The position numbers and the translations under genes are program-made. A DNA stretch of 64,000 nt from Channallabes apus (Eukaryota; Chordata; Actinopteri; Siluriformes; Clariidae), in NCBI GenBank assembly GCA_030522415.1, contig CM060113.1, positions 6,365,967 through 6,429,966 on the forward strand, in the 5' to 3' direction. A model generated the notes under the pieces. The model did no database searches and had not been told where the DNA came from. It saw only the letters and a list, made by a program, of their open reading frames with translations. Below are positions 35,745 through 48,194 of this stretch, one piece after another. Numbering within the stretch: the first letter of the stretch is position 1; the number at the start of each line of letters is the position of its first letter.

Positions 35745-37225
35745 ATTCAATTCAATTTGTCAATAAGTAATATCTCTGTCTTATCTGAATTTAATAAAAA
35801 AAAGTTATTGGTCATCCAATCTTTTATGTCCTGGACACACTCAGTTAATCTAGACAACTTAGGTATTTCGTCTGGTTTAGTTGAGATATATAATTGGGTA
35901 TCATCAGCATATATGGAACAATGGAACAACAATGGAAACTAATCCCATGTCTTCTAATGATGTTACCCAAGGGAAGCATGTATATTGAGAACAACAGAGG
36001 TCCTAATACTGACCCTTGTGGGACCCCATATTTCACTGGCATTACACCAGACGGTTCTCCATTTAGATCTACAAAATGGTAGCGATCAGACAGGTAAGAT
36101 CTAAACCATTTTAATGCCTGTCCCTGAATACCTATATAATTTTGTAAGCGATCTATGAGAATATTATGATCTATAGTGTCGAATGCAGCACTAAGATCGA
36201 GCAGGACTAGCAATGAGATGCAGCCTTGGTCTGAAGCTAAAAACAAGTAACTAGTGCAGTTTCTGTGCTATGATGGGGCCTGAAACCTGACTGAAATTCT
36301 TCAAGGATGTTGTTATACTGCAAGAATGTGTGCAAATTTGAGCTGATACTACTTTTTCTAGCATTTTTGATATGAACGGAAGGTTTGAAATCGGTCTGTA
36401 ATTTGTTATTTCATTTTCGTCCAAATTAGATTTTTTAAGAAGCGGCTTAATAACTGCTAACTTGAAAGGTTTAGGGACGTGACCTAGATGTAATGAAGAA
36501 TTAATAATATTTAGAAGTGGCTCTCCAACCGTAAGCATCACTTCTTTTAAAAATCTGGTTGGGATTGGGTCTAACAGGCACGTTGTTGATTTAGCCGAGG
36601 TGATAAGTTTATACAGCTCTTCCTGTCCTATACCTGTAAAGCAGTGAAAATCTAAATGTGAAGCTATAGGCTGAACTGGATCGTGAGATACTATTAGAGG
36701 TTGAACCTCCATTATTTTCTTCCTGATATTATAGATTTTTTCATTAAAGAAGTCCATAAAGTCTTCACTTTTAAACTGTGATGGGATACTCTCTGCGGGC
36801 ATCTTAGGTTTTGTTAGGCGACCCACTGTACTAAATAAGAACCTGGGATTGTTTTGGTTTCTTGCTATCAGTTGGCTAAGATGCTCAGTCCTAGCAGTTT
36901 TTAGAGCCTGTCTATAGCTGCACATACTGTCTTTATACGCAATTCGAAAAACTTCTAATTTAGTTTTCCTCCATTTTCGCTCGAGGTTACGGGTTGCTCT
37001 CTTTAGGTATGACTATTGTACCACGGTGCAAATGTTTTATCTCTGACTTTTTTTAATCTGATGGGAGCAACAGTGTCTAATGTACTGGTAAAAATAGTGC
37101 CCATGCTGCTAGTCACTTCATCTAGATCATCTGCATTTAGGGGTCTAATAAGAAATTGGGACAGATCCGGCAGATTACTTGTGAATCTGTCTTTAGTAGT
37201 GGGATTCATATTTCTAACAGATTGA
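35745..37225 (-). pseudogene. LINE (CR1/L2/Rex-like) RT fragment
   Basis: Read on the - strand: a linker region (37003-37209), the RT N-terminal part (36251-36925, with NYRPISNLPFISKMLEKVV), then the palm in other frames (35845-36246, with LLDLSAAFDTIDHNIL and YGVPQGSVLGPLLFSIY; 35747-35932, with YADDTQLYIS). The catalytic YADD is present. Frameshifts near 36245 and 35900 make it dead. The endonuclease and the RT C-terminus are missing. The short (AATTG)n run at 35737-35757 may be its tail. It lies between the two genes. Confidence 0.9.
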
Positions 37226-37302
37226 TAACGTTGGGAGACACAGCTAATCTGTTCTACGGGTAGAGTATATGTGAATATTAAAGTTCATTATATTAAGTAT
37301 GA

Positions 37303-37561
37303 TTCCTCCGGGTACTCCGGTTTCCTCCCACAGTCCAAAGATATGCAGGTTAGGCTAATTGGCGTTCCTAAATTGCCCGTAGTGTGTGATTGGGTGTGTG
37401 AGTGTGTGTATGTGTGTGTGCCCTGCGATGGATTGGCACCCTGTCCAGGGTGTACCCCGCCTAGTGCCCGAAGTCTCCTGGGATAGGCTCCAGGTCCCCG
37501 CGACCCTGAACACAGGATTAAGCGGTATAGAAAATAAATGAATGAATGAATGAATGAATGA
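37303..37561 (+). mobile_element. 5'-truncated SINE with target duplication
   Basis: It starts TTCCTCCGGGTACTCCGG and ends in (AATG)n. ATATTAAGTATGA occurs at 37290-37302 and at 37562-37574, a perfect 13-bp duplication. Confidence 0.95.
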
Positions 37562-37589
37562 ATATTAAGTATGAACAATACACACGATT

Positions 37590-37995
37590 TTGCACTGTGG
37601 CCTTACACGTCCTGCGTTGAAGTTTCAATTCCCGCCTCAGGCCTGTGTGATTAGAGTTTGCATGCTCTCCATGTTAACTTCCTCCAGGTATTTTGGTGTC
37701 CTCCAACAGTCCAAAGACATGCAAAGTAGGGTAATTGCCATTTCCAAATTCCCCATTTGTGTGTGGGATAGACTCCAGAGTCCTAGAGTTAGGTGGGGTA
37801 CACCCTGGACAGGGTGCCAATCCATTGAAGGGCAGATACACAAACATGCCCGTTCATACACTACGGGCAATTTGGGACCGCCAGTTAGATTTGCCATGTC
37901 TTTGAACTGTGGGAGGAAAACAGAGCACCCGGAGGAGTCAGAGAACATGCTCAATCTGTAACCGGGAGGTGCAAGGGGACAACGCTAACCGTGTC
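37590..37995. mobile_element. Old SINE pieces, head-to-head
   Basis: A diverged + strand 5' half (about 37590-37750) meets a - strand 3'-to-5' copy (about 37765-37995, with GGTACACCCTGGACAGGGTG and AACTGTGGGAGGAAA), forming a loose inverted pair. Confidence 0.65.
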
Positions 37996-38039
37996 ACCAA
38001 AGACCTTACTGAAGATGAAAATAAACTTGTTTCCTCTGC

Positions 38040-39056
38040 CTGCTTTTGGAGGCCGTGCTAGCTTGGTGGTTAAGGAGTTGGATTGATTATCAGGAGGCCC
38101 CTTTTTTTGAGGTCCCTGGGTTTGAGCCATGATGCTACCAACGTTGTTTAGCAAGGCCATTCAGCACGCAGAGGGACTCGTTCTTTCTACCTGCTATTGG
38201 TTCCTTGGGTGAAAGTAAAGAAAAGATGTGAACAACAACTAATAATAGAAGAACTGGTCCAGCAATGACGACTGCGACTGAGGATTGAATTGAACATCAA
38301 CGAAAAAAACATAGATTGAGGAAGATCTGCAAAACCAGAGACTTCCCCTTAACACTGCCAGAAGCTGTGCCACGGACCGCCAAGCATGGAAGGAAAGAAA
38401 GGGTGAAAGCAAAAAGGCTTTACTGACTTTAATAAATAAATAATAATAATAATAACACACTTAATATCACATTAAAAATTTTTGATGAACAAGTTCTGGG
38501 TGTATCTTTGACCTCACACCTTGTCTCATTATCACATGTTCTGCATCCACCATTACTTAGACTTTCATAATCAACTCACTCTCATGAGTAAATGGATCAA
38601 TGTGCTGTCTCTGCTGAAATCAGGAGACCGGGCAATTTGCAAATGCCAGTTAGCCTAATGTCATATATTTAGACTGTGGGAGGAAACCCACTAAGCACGG
38701 GTGAAACTTGCACATAAACCCAAGGCGGAAGGAATCGAACCCGGAACCTGGTGGTGCAAGGTGACAGTGCTAACCAGTAAACCACTGTAAAAAACATTGC
38801 TGAAGATGAATACAAATTTGTTCATCTGCTGCTTTTGGGGGCAGATGTAGCTAGGTGGGTACGGTGCACTTGCCCCAAAGTGTTCAGACAAAATCGGGCA
38901 TCGGGCTGGCAACCAAAACTCAATTAGTAACTGCTACAGAAACAACAGATATATCGCTAGGGTGGGAATTATCTGTTGCCCGATGTGCCGGATGGCATGT
39001 AGATGAGCTCTTTATTTGTACCTGCCTGGGTGAAAGTAAAAAAGCTTTAAGTGGCT

Positions 39057-39091
<35 letters not shown>

Positions 39092-39100
39092 GTGCTTAAT
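38040..39100. mobile_element. Diverged tRNA-like SINE remnants
   Basis: Two related pieces, about 38045-38455 and 38830-39090, share a (C/T)TAGCT.GGTGG head, a GGGTGAAAGTAAA motif and an (AATA/ATA)n tail. Between them at 38670-38790 is a - strand fragment of the main SINE (AACCCACTAAGCACGG). The family of the pair is not known to me. Confidence 0.5.
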
Positions 39101-41276
39101 ATCACATTCTAATTTTTCAACAAACGTGTTCGTTCCATTGTATATCCCCGATTGCACACATTTTCCCCATCATAAGCTCTGCACCCACTACGACTTTCAG
39201 TAAACACATCAATGTGCTGTCTCTACTGAGATCAGGAGGCTCAAAAAGTTTAGGCACCCCTATTACAGCCAGGTTTGACCTTCCTTGCAGCATGTGCATG
39301 AAAGAGAAAAGCATTTGTACATCTAGAAATAATCACTGTACACTTATGAATGTGCAGCACTACTAGAGAGATGCTGTTGTTGTTGTTGATGATGATGATG
39401 ATGCACCTGGGTGAATTGGGCTCAATTAAAGCGAGCTTCCTTTGCTTCAGTGCCATGTAGGCAGAAATAATAGCACCCACACGCCATCATGCTGCTCTGC
39501 TTACTGTATCCTTAATCCAGCAGCGGACAAAAAAAAAAAAAAAAAAACCCGAGTTCAGCTCTCAGACTCAGCTCACTTCCTCACTGCACGGGCTTGGTAT
39601 GCTTTTAAAGGTAAATATTAAACACGGTACATCATTTAACCTTAAATAACACGGCTTACATGTCATCTGTTTACTTACTCTTTAGCTACCTGTCTAGCTA
39701 GCTCTTTGTATTCATAACCAAAGAAAGACAAATAATAATAATAATAAAAAAACGAAACCACACACACGCAACATAAATTACATACTTTATTATTGCAAAC
39801 AAATAAATAAAATATAAGTTAATAATAACCTGCCGGTTTAACACAAAGCACTTTGTTCATGCAGAAATCGCTTGCTAGCTACGCGCTAACTATGCTAACT
39901 ATGCTAACTACACGTCGATGTCGCTAAGTAGCAAAACAACAAAACCTGAGTCAAGGTAATAAACTTAAACACCTAAGTTTAACACAGGCAAAAACGTCGA
40001 GTATTTTATATAATTAATACTAATAATAAATGTATTTCCGCGTTTCTTCGAATTGCTTTGTTTGTAGCATTAGCTAGCATAACATTAGCATTCGTGTTAA
40101 CTAGCACATTAAAGATGAGCGAAATTACGTAACAATTATTTAGGTGAGGTAAAATCCGACTAAATGTTTTTATCTTTATTTTTTGTTTGTTATGAACTGT
40201 GAATCAAGCGAAATTAATTATTAAGTAAACAGCTGTTTGTGTGATCAGTGTATGAGACATTATAATTATGTTTATTGTTTATGAAAAACTGCTAAACATG
40301 CCAATGTGTTATATTTTTAAGCCTTAAAATATAAACAAGTATTCATATATGCATGTAGTAGGTTATTTAAGACGTCCTGGACTAGTTAAGTAACTAAAAG
40401 GACGGATTTAAGCGTTATTTTGGCTAGAATTATTAAATCCTTCTTTGCACCTTTGGTCCTAGAACTAACTCAGTCATTTAGTGAGATGTTCAAGTTCACA
40501 TACAGACATATGATAGAACAAAATGTGTGATGAAAGCATAATCTGCATTATTAACTCTAAGATAATAAAATGTTATGTTTAAACAAATAGAACAAACAAG
40601 TACAAAAAACAAAACACCAATGACGAATGTAAGCGAGCAATAAAACAGTCACGCTGCTATCGGAATGTAATCAAGGACAGGGTTGTGTTCCTGTTACTTC
40701 CCTAAAGTTTCTGAAATAATTTCCCCAAAATGTTCCAGTAGGTTTAAGTGTGTTATTCCTTTTCTACAGCATCAGTTTGTCTCTAACTATTATTAGAGAA
40801 TTTCTGACTAATCAGATTTGAGAATTCAGCAGCGTCTCTAGTTTAATTCAGTTTAGGAATCCTACAAGCGGCGTTCAGGTCAAACCGGGATTTATTCTCG
40901 AGCCTCATCTCATGTTAAATTCATTGTGATTTAAAGAACGTTTTACGCACAAAAATATGATCGTTAGAACAAACTGTTTAACGAAAGCCTTATCCGCAAC
41001 TTGCACTATTGATTCTAAGGCAATATAATATAATATGGAATGCCGCAATAAAACAGTCACGCTGTTATCTGAAAGTAATCAATGATCGTTTGCCGTTCCT
41101 GTTAACTTCCCTAAAGTTTCATAAAATAATTTTCCAAAACTCAGCGTGCTGTCCCCCCCCCCCCCCCCCTTATCAACTTGCCAACAACTTTTATTAGAGA
41201 AAAATCACCCAATTTCTGACCGATCAGGTTTGAGAACTCAGCAGCACCTGTGGTGTAATGTAGTTTATGAATGCTA
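39100..41276. other. Intergenic region upstream of cnot6
   Basis: No coding exon is recognised. The stretch around 39540-39612 (GC-richer, ending in AAAG before GTAAAT) could be a non-coding first exon of cnot6, but I have no proof. A poly-A run lies at 39529-39547, and a run of about 17 C at 41153-41169. Confidence 0.35.
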
Positions 41277-41690
41277 TGAGGGGTGTTCAAGTCAAACTGG
41301 GACTTTTGACGAAACTCCTTGTAAAACTGATTGACATTTACGAAAGATTTAGCCACAGTAAAACATTTGAGCGATGCAAACGTTTTAAAGAAGGCCGTAG
41401 GTAGGTGAATGATGATCCCGGCGTAGAACGTAGAATGTCTAATCCTTAAAAAGTGATGGATAACTTGTCTCCAACTTGCGGAAGAGACGAATCTGTCTGT
41501 GGGAACTGGACACACCATCATTCACCAACACTGCTTGCATGTTGCAGGAACTCGGCTGGGAGTTATTTCCATATCCTCCGTACAGTCCTGACCTCACTCA
41601 AAAAAGAGATTACAACTTAAAGGAGTTCCTGGTGGGCCAGCTTTTCTGAACATGGCTCTGGTTTACTGAGAGAACTTTTTACCTAACTTT
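41277..41690 (+). mobile_element. Mariner-like element, 5' end and internally deleted body
   Basis: It starts AGGGGTGTTCAAGTCAAACT. The conceptual + strand frame gives IDIYERFSHSKTFERCKRF, the helix-turn-helix region. After a deletion it keeps a PYSPDL-like segment near 41575-41595 that precedes the last catalytic residue in this superfamily. It lies just upstream of the first cnot6 coding exon. The 3' terminus is lost. Confidence 0.85.
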
Positions 41691-41722
41691 TTTCTTTTTT
41701 TTTTTTCTTTAGTGGTTCAGGG

Positions 41723-44700
41723 ATGCCCAAGGAGAAATATGAGCCGCCGGATCCCCGGCGGATGTACACGCTAATGACCAGCGAGGAGGCAGCGAGTGGG
41801 AAAAAATCCCACTGGGCTGAGCTTGAGATAAGTGGTGAGTATTAAAGTGTTGTATAGTTTGTGCTGGACGTGTTAATGATGGCTGAACAATACGACTATC
41901 ATGTCAGTAACGTGATATGTGGTACAAGTTTCCATGTTTATTAGGCTTTGTTTAAACACTTACTTGATGAGTAAGAAATCAGAAATGATTCTGTTACCAT
42001 TTGTTTAATTTCTCCTTCATTTCTTTGTAAAATATCCACTTTACGTCGTAGTTTTTATTCTATGCTGTGATTTTACACCACATTCCTGTATAACGTATAT
42101 ATTTTTTATACTAAAAGTCACTGTTGTTACAAACCTGCTGGGCATGATGAGTTTTAGTTGAAAACAGTGGCTTTAACATGTTTAGTTGGTTAAGTGAATT
42201 TGAATTTTCTTGCGTTTGTTTCGTCTGTCAGGTAAAGTCCGGAGTCTAAGCTCGGCCCTGTGGTCGCTCACTCACCTCACCGTTTTGCACCTCAGTGACA
42301 ACTCGCTGTCACGTATCCCCCCCGACATTGCCAAGCTACACAACCTCGTGTACCTAGACCTGTCGTCCAATAAGATCAGGAGCTTGCCAGCTGAGCTCGG
42401 CAACATGGTGTCTCTCAGGTGAGCTTTTTTTAATAAAAAAATAAAAAAATAAAATTATATTTATAAAGAACAAAAAGTCATTCTTTTAGCTTCTGTTATC
42501 ACTGATGGTATTCTGATGGTACAAGTCATTCTCCTAGTAAAAACATGATGGTTAATAATTAAAAAAAAAGGAGGTACAAGTAATAATGAAGATTGGAAGT
42601 CATGGACATGTAGAAAAATAAAATACAAAAAATGTCATAGTTCAATAATACTTATTGACCTGATTGCAAATAAATGCCTAAACAGGAAATTAAGGAAAAA
42701 AATAGGTTGTGCTGTGAGTTTTTAAATGGTTTCTAAATGGACCGTTTGTCTTTAAGTCTGCGTTTCCCTGTGTGTCCTCCACAGGGAACTGCTTTTAAAT
42801 AACAACCAGTTGCGGGTTCTACCTTTCGAATTGGGGAAACTGTTTCAGTTACAAACACTGGGGTTAAAAGGTGAGTTTGGTTATTTCTCCATGCTGGAAC
42901 CTCCATAATGATACTGATGATGATGACGAAGTTGAGTAACGTGTTTCGGTTCTTGTCCGCAGGAAATCCACTTGCACAGGACCTCATGAGCCTCTACCAG
43001 GAACCAGATGGCACCCGCCGACTGCTGAACTACCTTTTGGACAATCTCGCCGGTGCTATTAAACGCAGTAGGTTTTCTCAGAGTCGCTGTAGCCCCGATG
43101 GTTTTCACTCACATTTCACCTCCCAAACAAAAAATAGCGAGAGCTTCTTTCTGTTTTTCAGCATCATTGATAAGAAATCCGACGTAGAATTCATGGAGAT
43201 TATCGGTTCAAACGATGGAACAGAATGCAATGCAGGTGTATGACACGTTTTGTAGAGTTCTGCTAGAGATTTGTTTCGAACAGGTAGTTAGATTAGATAT
43301 CATCACGGTACAGGAGGTCCCCGACTTACGAACATGCGGAAATTTGTAACTCGAAGATACTTTCGGTTCGATCGCCAACGTCACTCGCGTGTATTGTACA
43401 AAACAAAAAATAGACACTGCAGTGCACCAGATACCAATACCCTGGGGGGGGACTGATTTAGTCAGGTGGATTGGTATGCTTCACATTGTATATTCTTGTC
43501 AAAGACATATAAGACTCACTTTGTCTGGATTAAGAACAAATCGGACTTTTGAACATGCTCTAAGAACAAAACTTGTTTGTAAGTCGGGGACTGCCTGTAT
43601 TAGTATGACATTTGAAGCTTAGACATGTTTAAAGAGGTGTGACAGCTGGATTGACGGACCGTATAAAGCACAGCACAGATGCGAAGGAGATGATGTAAGG
43701 GCGAAAGAGTCGAACGGCATTGTGGGAAATGTTCGGTGACGTGTCGGGATGTTTTTAACTTTATGAAATTAAAAAAATTAACTTTTTTGGAGTAGATCTT
43801 AGAATATGAATTCAAATTACACAAATGTCACAAATGGTGTCAAACCTCTTTAAAAAAATTTTTTTTAATTTAATTTTTTAAGTACCAACTGAGCATCCGC
43901 CGTCCAGGTCGTGGATAGTACTGCAGGAGCCGGAGAGAGCCAGGCCTGCAGGTACTCATTTCTCATACCTCTCAGTAACACAGAAGTTTGTTTTGTTTAC
44001 ACTGCTTGTCGATTTGCACATTCAGTGCTAGTGATTAAACATTAACCAAACAGGTGGTTGGCAGGCTCTAAAACAAAAGGCCCTATTGTTCATGCCGCTC
44101 TGTCTCTCTGCACGCAGCCGTGTTCTCAGTGATGTGCTACAACGTACTATGCGATAAGTACGCCACGCGCCAGCTGTACGGCTACTGTCCTGCCTGGGCT
44201 CTCAACTGGGAGCACAGGAAGAAGTCCATCATGCAGGAAATCCTCAGCTGCAATGCTGACATCATCAGCCTACAGGTATCATCTGAAAAAAAAACAAAGA
44301 TAAAAACTTCAAAGCATAATGATGTGACTATATATAGAGCAAATGCTGTTCTCTCAAATTCATCACCCAGGAAGTGGAGACGGAACAGTATTATACCTAC
44401 TTCCTGGTGGAGCTAAAAGCGCAGGGTTACGAGGGATTCTTCAGTCCGAAGTCCCGAGCGAGAACCATGTCCGAGTCAGACAGGAAACACGTGGACGGAT
44501 GTGCAATATTCTACAAGACAGAAAAGTGCGTAAAATCCATTTCACATTTCCCACACAGTCATGCTCACGTGAGTCGGGGTTCTGCCTGGTCCAGCTCGCC
44601 ACACGTGGATGGATCAGCTCAGTTTCAGCTTGTGAGGACTGTTTGTTATGAAAGTGTGTTTAATATTAGCTTAGCATTCCAGTGAATGGAAATCACAGCA

Positions 44701-47700
44701 CACATTTTATTTACTAGCTATTATCGGTTATTGAGTTCTTATAGTTATTAGCAGGTTTGGATGGTCACTTGATCGGAAAGTGTTTAATCTAAACCTTAGT
44801 AATTAGTAAAAAACAAAACAGGCATTCTGAAGTAAAAATGGCTAGGAAATAGCCAGAGTATTATAGCCAGCTTCATTTTTTTTTAGAAGTCTCCTAAACA
44901 AATTTGTGGAATCGTCAAAGTTTGGCAAAAATACTCAAATTAAGGTCATAAAAGATAATTAATCCATGCCGGACCAAATTGTAGTGATGGTGAGGTGAAG
45001 TCTTATTTAGATGTTGAGGTTTCTCCAAAATAGTCTCGCCAAAAACGTTCTTTTCATAAAGCTTCAGTCAAGGGCTCATTGTACTGCCATCTAGTGGACA
45101 AATTTTATGTAGCAACTGCATTGTAACATCGCAAGCCAAAAGATTTTGCGCATATTTTCCTTCTTCATATATTATATAGATTGGCACCCTGTCCAGGGTG
45201 TACCCCGCCTTGTGCCCTAAGTTTCCTGGGATAGGCTCCAGGCCCCCGCGACCCTGTATATAAGGATAAAGTGGTGTAGAGAATGAATGAATATATTATA
45301 TAAGATGTAAATGTAAAGTTAATTTTGAAATGCTCTAAAATCCTCAATCTTGATTTATGAATTTAGGAACAAAGAAATCTCATAAAATGAAAAATTATAA
45401 ATCTCATTAAAAAAATTAAAAATAATAATTCAGTTGTGCGAAGATTCATTTCTCTTCGGTCATGTGACTCTCAGAGATCCAACATTGGACACGCCCCTTT
45501 TTGCTCAATACAAGCTTCGGAGCTTCTGTCTCATAGTAACGTCGCTACCAAACTGTACCCAGGGGCCAGATCAAATCTTATGACGGGTGAGTTCAATCTT
45601 CTTGATGTTGAATTGAACAAAGTGGGCGCTGGAACAAATGATACGGGTCAAACCAAAAGGGCGCCGTTTGAGTTCTACAGGTGTGTACTGAATTGAATAA
45701 AATAAAGGAAGGGTAGGGAATTTAATCCGGGGGTTCTCAATCATGGCCTGCACGTTTTAGTGTTTTCTCAGGTCCCAGTACAACTAATTTAACTAAAACA
45801 ACTTTTTGTTGTTGTTCCAATGAGTTGTGTATGTGTGAGCAGGGAAAACAAGGAAAACCGGGTTGAGAAACACTGATAATCACATGAGTGCTGGAGTGAA
45901 TCACATGGTTGTTGAATCAAATCTTATTGATGCTGATTTATATAAATATAATTAAATATGTTTAACTGTATTATATTGTATTGTGTAATATTTAATTGTC
46001 TGAATGAGGAAGATTCTCATTCCTAATTAAAAATTTCTAGTGTATTTTCCTAAATTTGGTTTCGAATGGTTTTAGAGTTTTAATCAAATGCTGCATGTGT
46101 GGTGTTTTTTGGGTTCAGGTTCAGTGTGGTGCAGAAGCACACGGTGGAGTTTAACCAGCTGGCCATGGCTAACTCTGAGGGCTCGGAGGCCATGTTGAAC
46201 CGCGTAATGACCAAGGACAATATCGGAGTGGCGGTGCTGCTGGAGCTGCGCAGGGAAATGATGGAGATGACATGTGAGTCTCTCTCTCTCTCTCTCGCTC
46301 GCTCGCTCTGTAAAATCAATCATCTGAGGTCATTCTGTTCTGATCCTCTTGCGTGAACTCCTCCTTTTTCTTCACGCGAGCAGCGGGCAAGTCACTCTTT
46401 AACCTGGAGAAACAGCTCCTCCTGGTGGCCAACGCCCACATGCACTGGGACCCGGAGTACTCTGACGTCAAGCTGGTCCAGACCATGATGTTCCTGTCTG
46501 AGGTGAAGAACATCGTGGACAAAGCCACGCGCAGCCTCAAGCTCTCGTCCATTTCCGGAGAAACCAACGCCATCCCTCTGGTGCTGTGTGCCGATCTCAA
46601 CTCGCTGCCTGACTCAGGTTTGTCCTCGGCTCATTTAAAGTGATGCGTTTCAGTTATTTTAATATTTTTTTTTCCATGCAGCATGTCTTTTCTGCTCTAT
46701 TGGCTCCACTTCAAAGCGATTTCAGTTCGGTTTCTGATTTCGAAGACGTGTGTGTGTCTTGTGGTGTCTCTTCCTCCCAGGTGTGGTGGAATTCCTGAGT
46801 ACAGGCGGCGTGGACTGCACGCACAAAGACTTTAAAGAGCTGCGTTACAGCGACAGTCTGACCAACTTCAACTGCAACGGCAAGAACGGCTCGTCCAACA
46901 GCAGGATCACGCACGGCTTCAAGCTCAAGAGTGCCTACGAGAACGGGCTCATGCCTTACACCAACTACACCTTCGACTTCAAGGTCGGTCACAAGGTGGC
47001 GCAGAAGCCTTAATTAAATAAAAGCCTTAAAAGTAAAAATGAAGTCGAATGTTGTAATGTATCAGAACTGATGTTCAGACGACCCCAAGGAAAATTCGAG
47101 TAGTGTTCGGTCTGGTTCTACTTGATCTTCTACATACACATAGTACATCTACGTATACAGTATGGACGCTGAATCATATGGGCTCTGAATTGAAATAGTG
47201 CTGAATTGAATTACACATGTGTTGAATCAAATTGGGGTTAAGGTAACTCGTCCTGAATCGAATCACGTGGATGCTGAATCGAATAGACATTGAATTGAAT
47301 CATATGGATTTTGGATTAAATCTGTTTTAAATTGAATCATATATGTACTGAATTGAATGAATGAATGTTATAGGACCATAATTGAATCATGTAGGGGCTG
47401 TATCTAATTGATTTTAAATTCAATTGTACGCATGCTGAATCGAATCAGTATTAAATTGAATCATGTGGGTGCTGAATCGCAGGATAAATGTAAGTGAATC
47501 ATATGGATGCTGAACGGATTCGTAGGTCACGTAGGTGTGGTTTAACAAACAAGGAAAAAAAAACCACAGAAGGGTGTACATGGACTGGACTGAGAATGAG
47601 AGCAAAAAAAAAAGTCCTTGCTTAAGACTTGATGAAAATCAAGAAACTCTGGCTATTTACAACCAAAATATGATGGAGTTATGATTGACCTGTAGGTCAG

Positions 47701-48194
47701 CGAATCATATGAGTCATGTGTTGAATCATACTGGTCCTGAATCACTTCTGTGCTGAAATAGTTTGGGTGCGAGATTCAGACAACGGGTGCTGACGAGCAT
47801 TTTATTTATTTATTTATTTATTTATTTATTTTATCCGATCATTTGCCAAATGCTAATGCGTTTATTGGTTGAAGTGTAAAAATGATCAACACTGTGAGAG
47901 CGTTATTGTGCCATGTGCAGGATTCCATATCAGTATTAAACGTGTATTAACCCCTCCCCCTCCCCCGCTTCTTTCTTACAGGGTGTGATCGATTACATCT
48001 TCTGCTCTGAGCCTCAGCTGAACATTTTGGGTGTCCTTGGACCTCTGGACCACGACTGGCTCTTGGAGAACAACGTCAGCGGCTGCCCGCACCCCCACAT
48101 CCCGTCAGATCACTTCTCCCTGTTTGCACAGCTGGAGCTGCTCCTGCCCCAGCATCCCCCCATCAATGGGGTGCACCTGCCTGCACGCAGGTAG
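41723..48194 (+). CDS. cnot6: CCR4-NOT transcription complex subunit 6 (CCR4a deadenylase), 11 coding exons, 558 aa
   Basis: Exons: 41723-41834, 42232-42418, 42785-42870, 42963-43067, 43883-43951, 44118-44275, 44371-44525, 46119-46273, 46384-46617, 46781-46983, 47982-48194. All joints are GT-AG and in frame (1677 nt). The start MPKEKYEPPDPRRMYT is the family start. Leucine-rich repeats span about residues 50-130 (LTVLHLSDNSLSRIPPDIAK) and bind the NOT1/CAF1 side of the complex. The exonuclease/endonuclease/phosphatase domain spans about 187-558, with catalytic E240 (first codon of exon 7), D413 and N415 in CADLNSLPDSG, D492 in DYIF and H532 in PSDHF. The enzyme removes poly(A) tails as part of CCR4-NOT. 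The length fits human CNOT6 (557 aa). CNOT6L is excluded by the N terminus and by residues such as RIPTEHPPSRSWIV. No damage is seen. Confidence 0.97.
43311..43597. mobile_element. MITE with pogo/Tigger-like ends, cnot6 intron 4
   Basis: CAGGAGGTCCCCGACTTACG at 43311 is matched in inverse by TAAGTCGGGGACTGCCTG ending at 43597. TA flanks both ends (43309-43310 and 43598-43599), the usual target duplication of the Tc1/mariner/pogo superfamily. There is no coding capacity. Confidence 0.85.
45179..45290 (+). mobile_element. Strongly 5'-truncated SINE, cnot6 intron 7
   Basis: Only the last 112 bases of the SINE (from GATTGGCACCCTGTCCAGGG). ATATATTATATA flanks it at 45167-45178 and 45291-45302. 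Confidence 0.92.
47170..47520 (+). repeat. Degenerate GAATTGAATCATATG repeats, cnot6 intron 10
   Basis: Roughly a dozen imperfect units built from TGAAT(T/C)GAAT(C/A) plus CATATGGATGC-type sequence, with no constant period. Similar pieces continue weakly to 47750. Confidence 0.8.
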
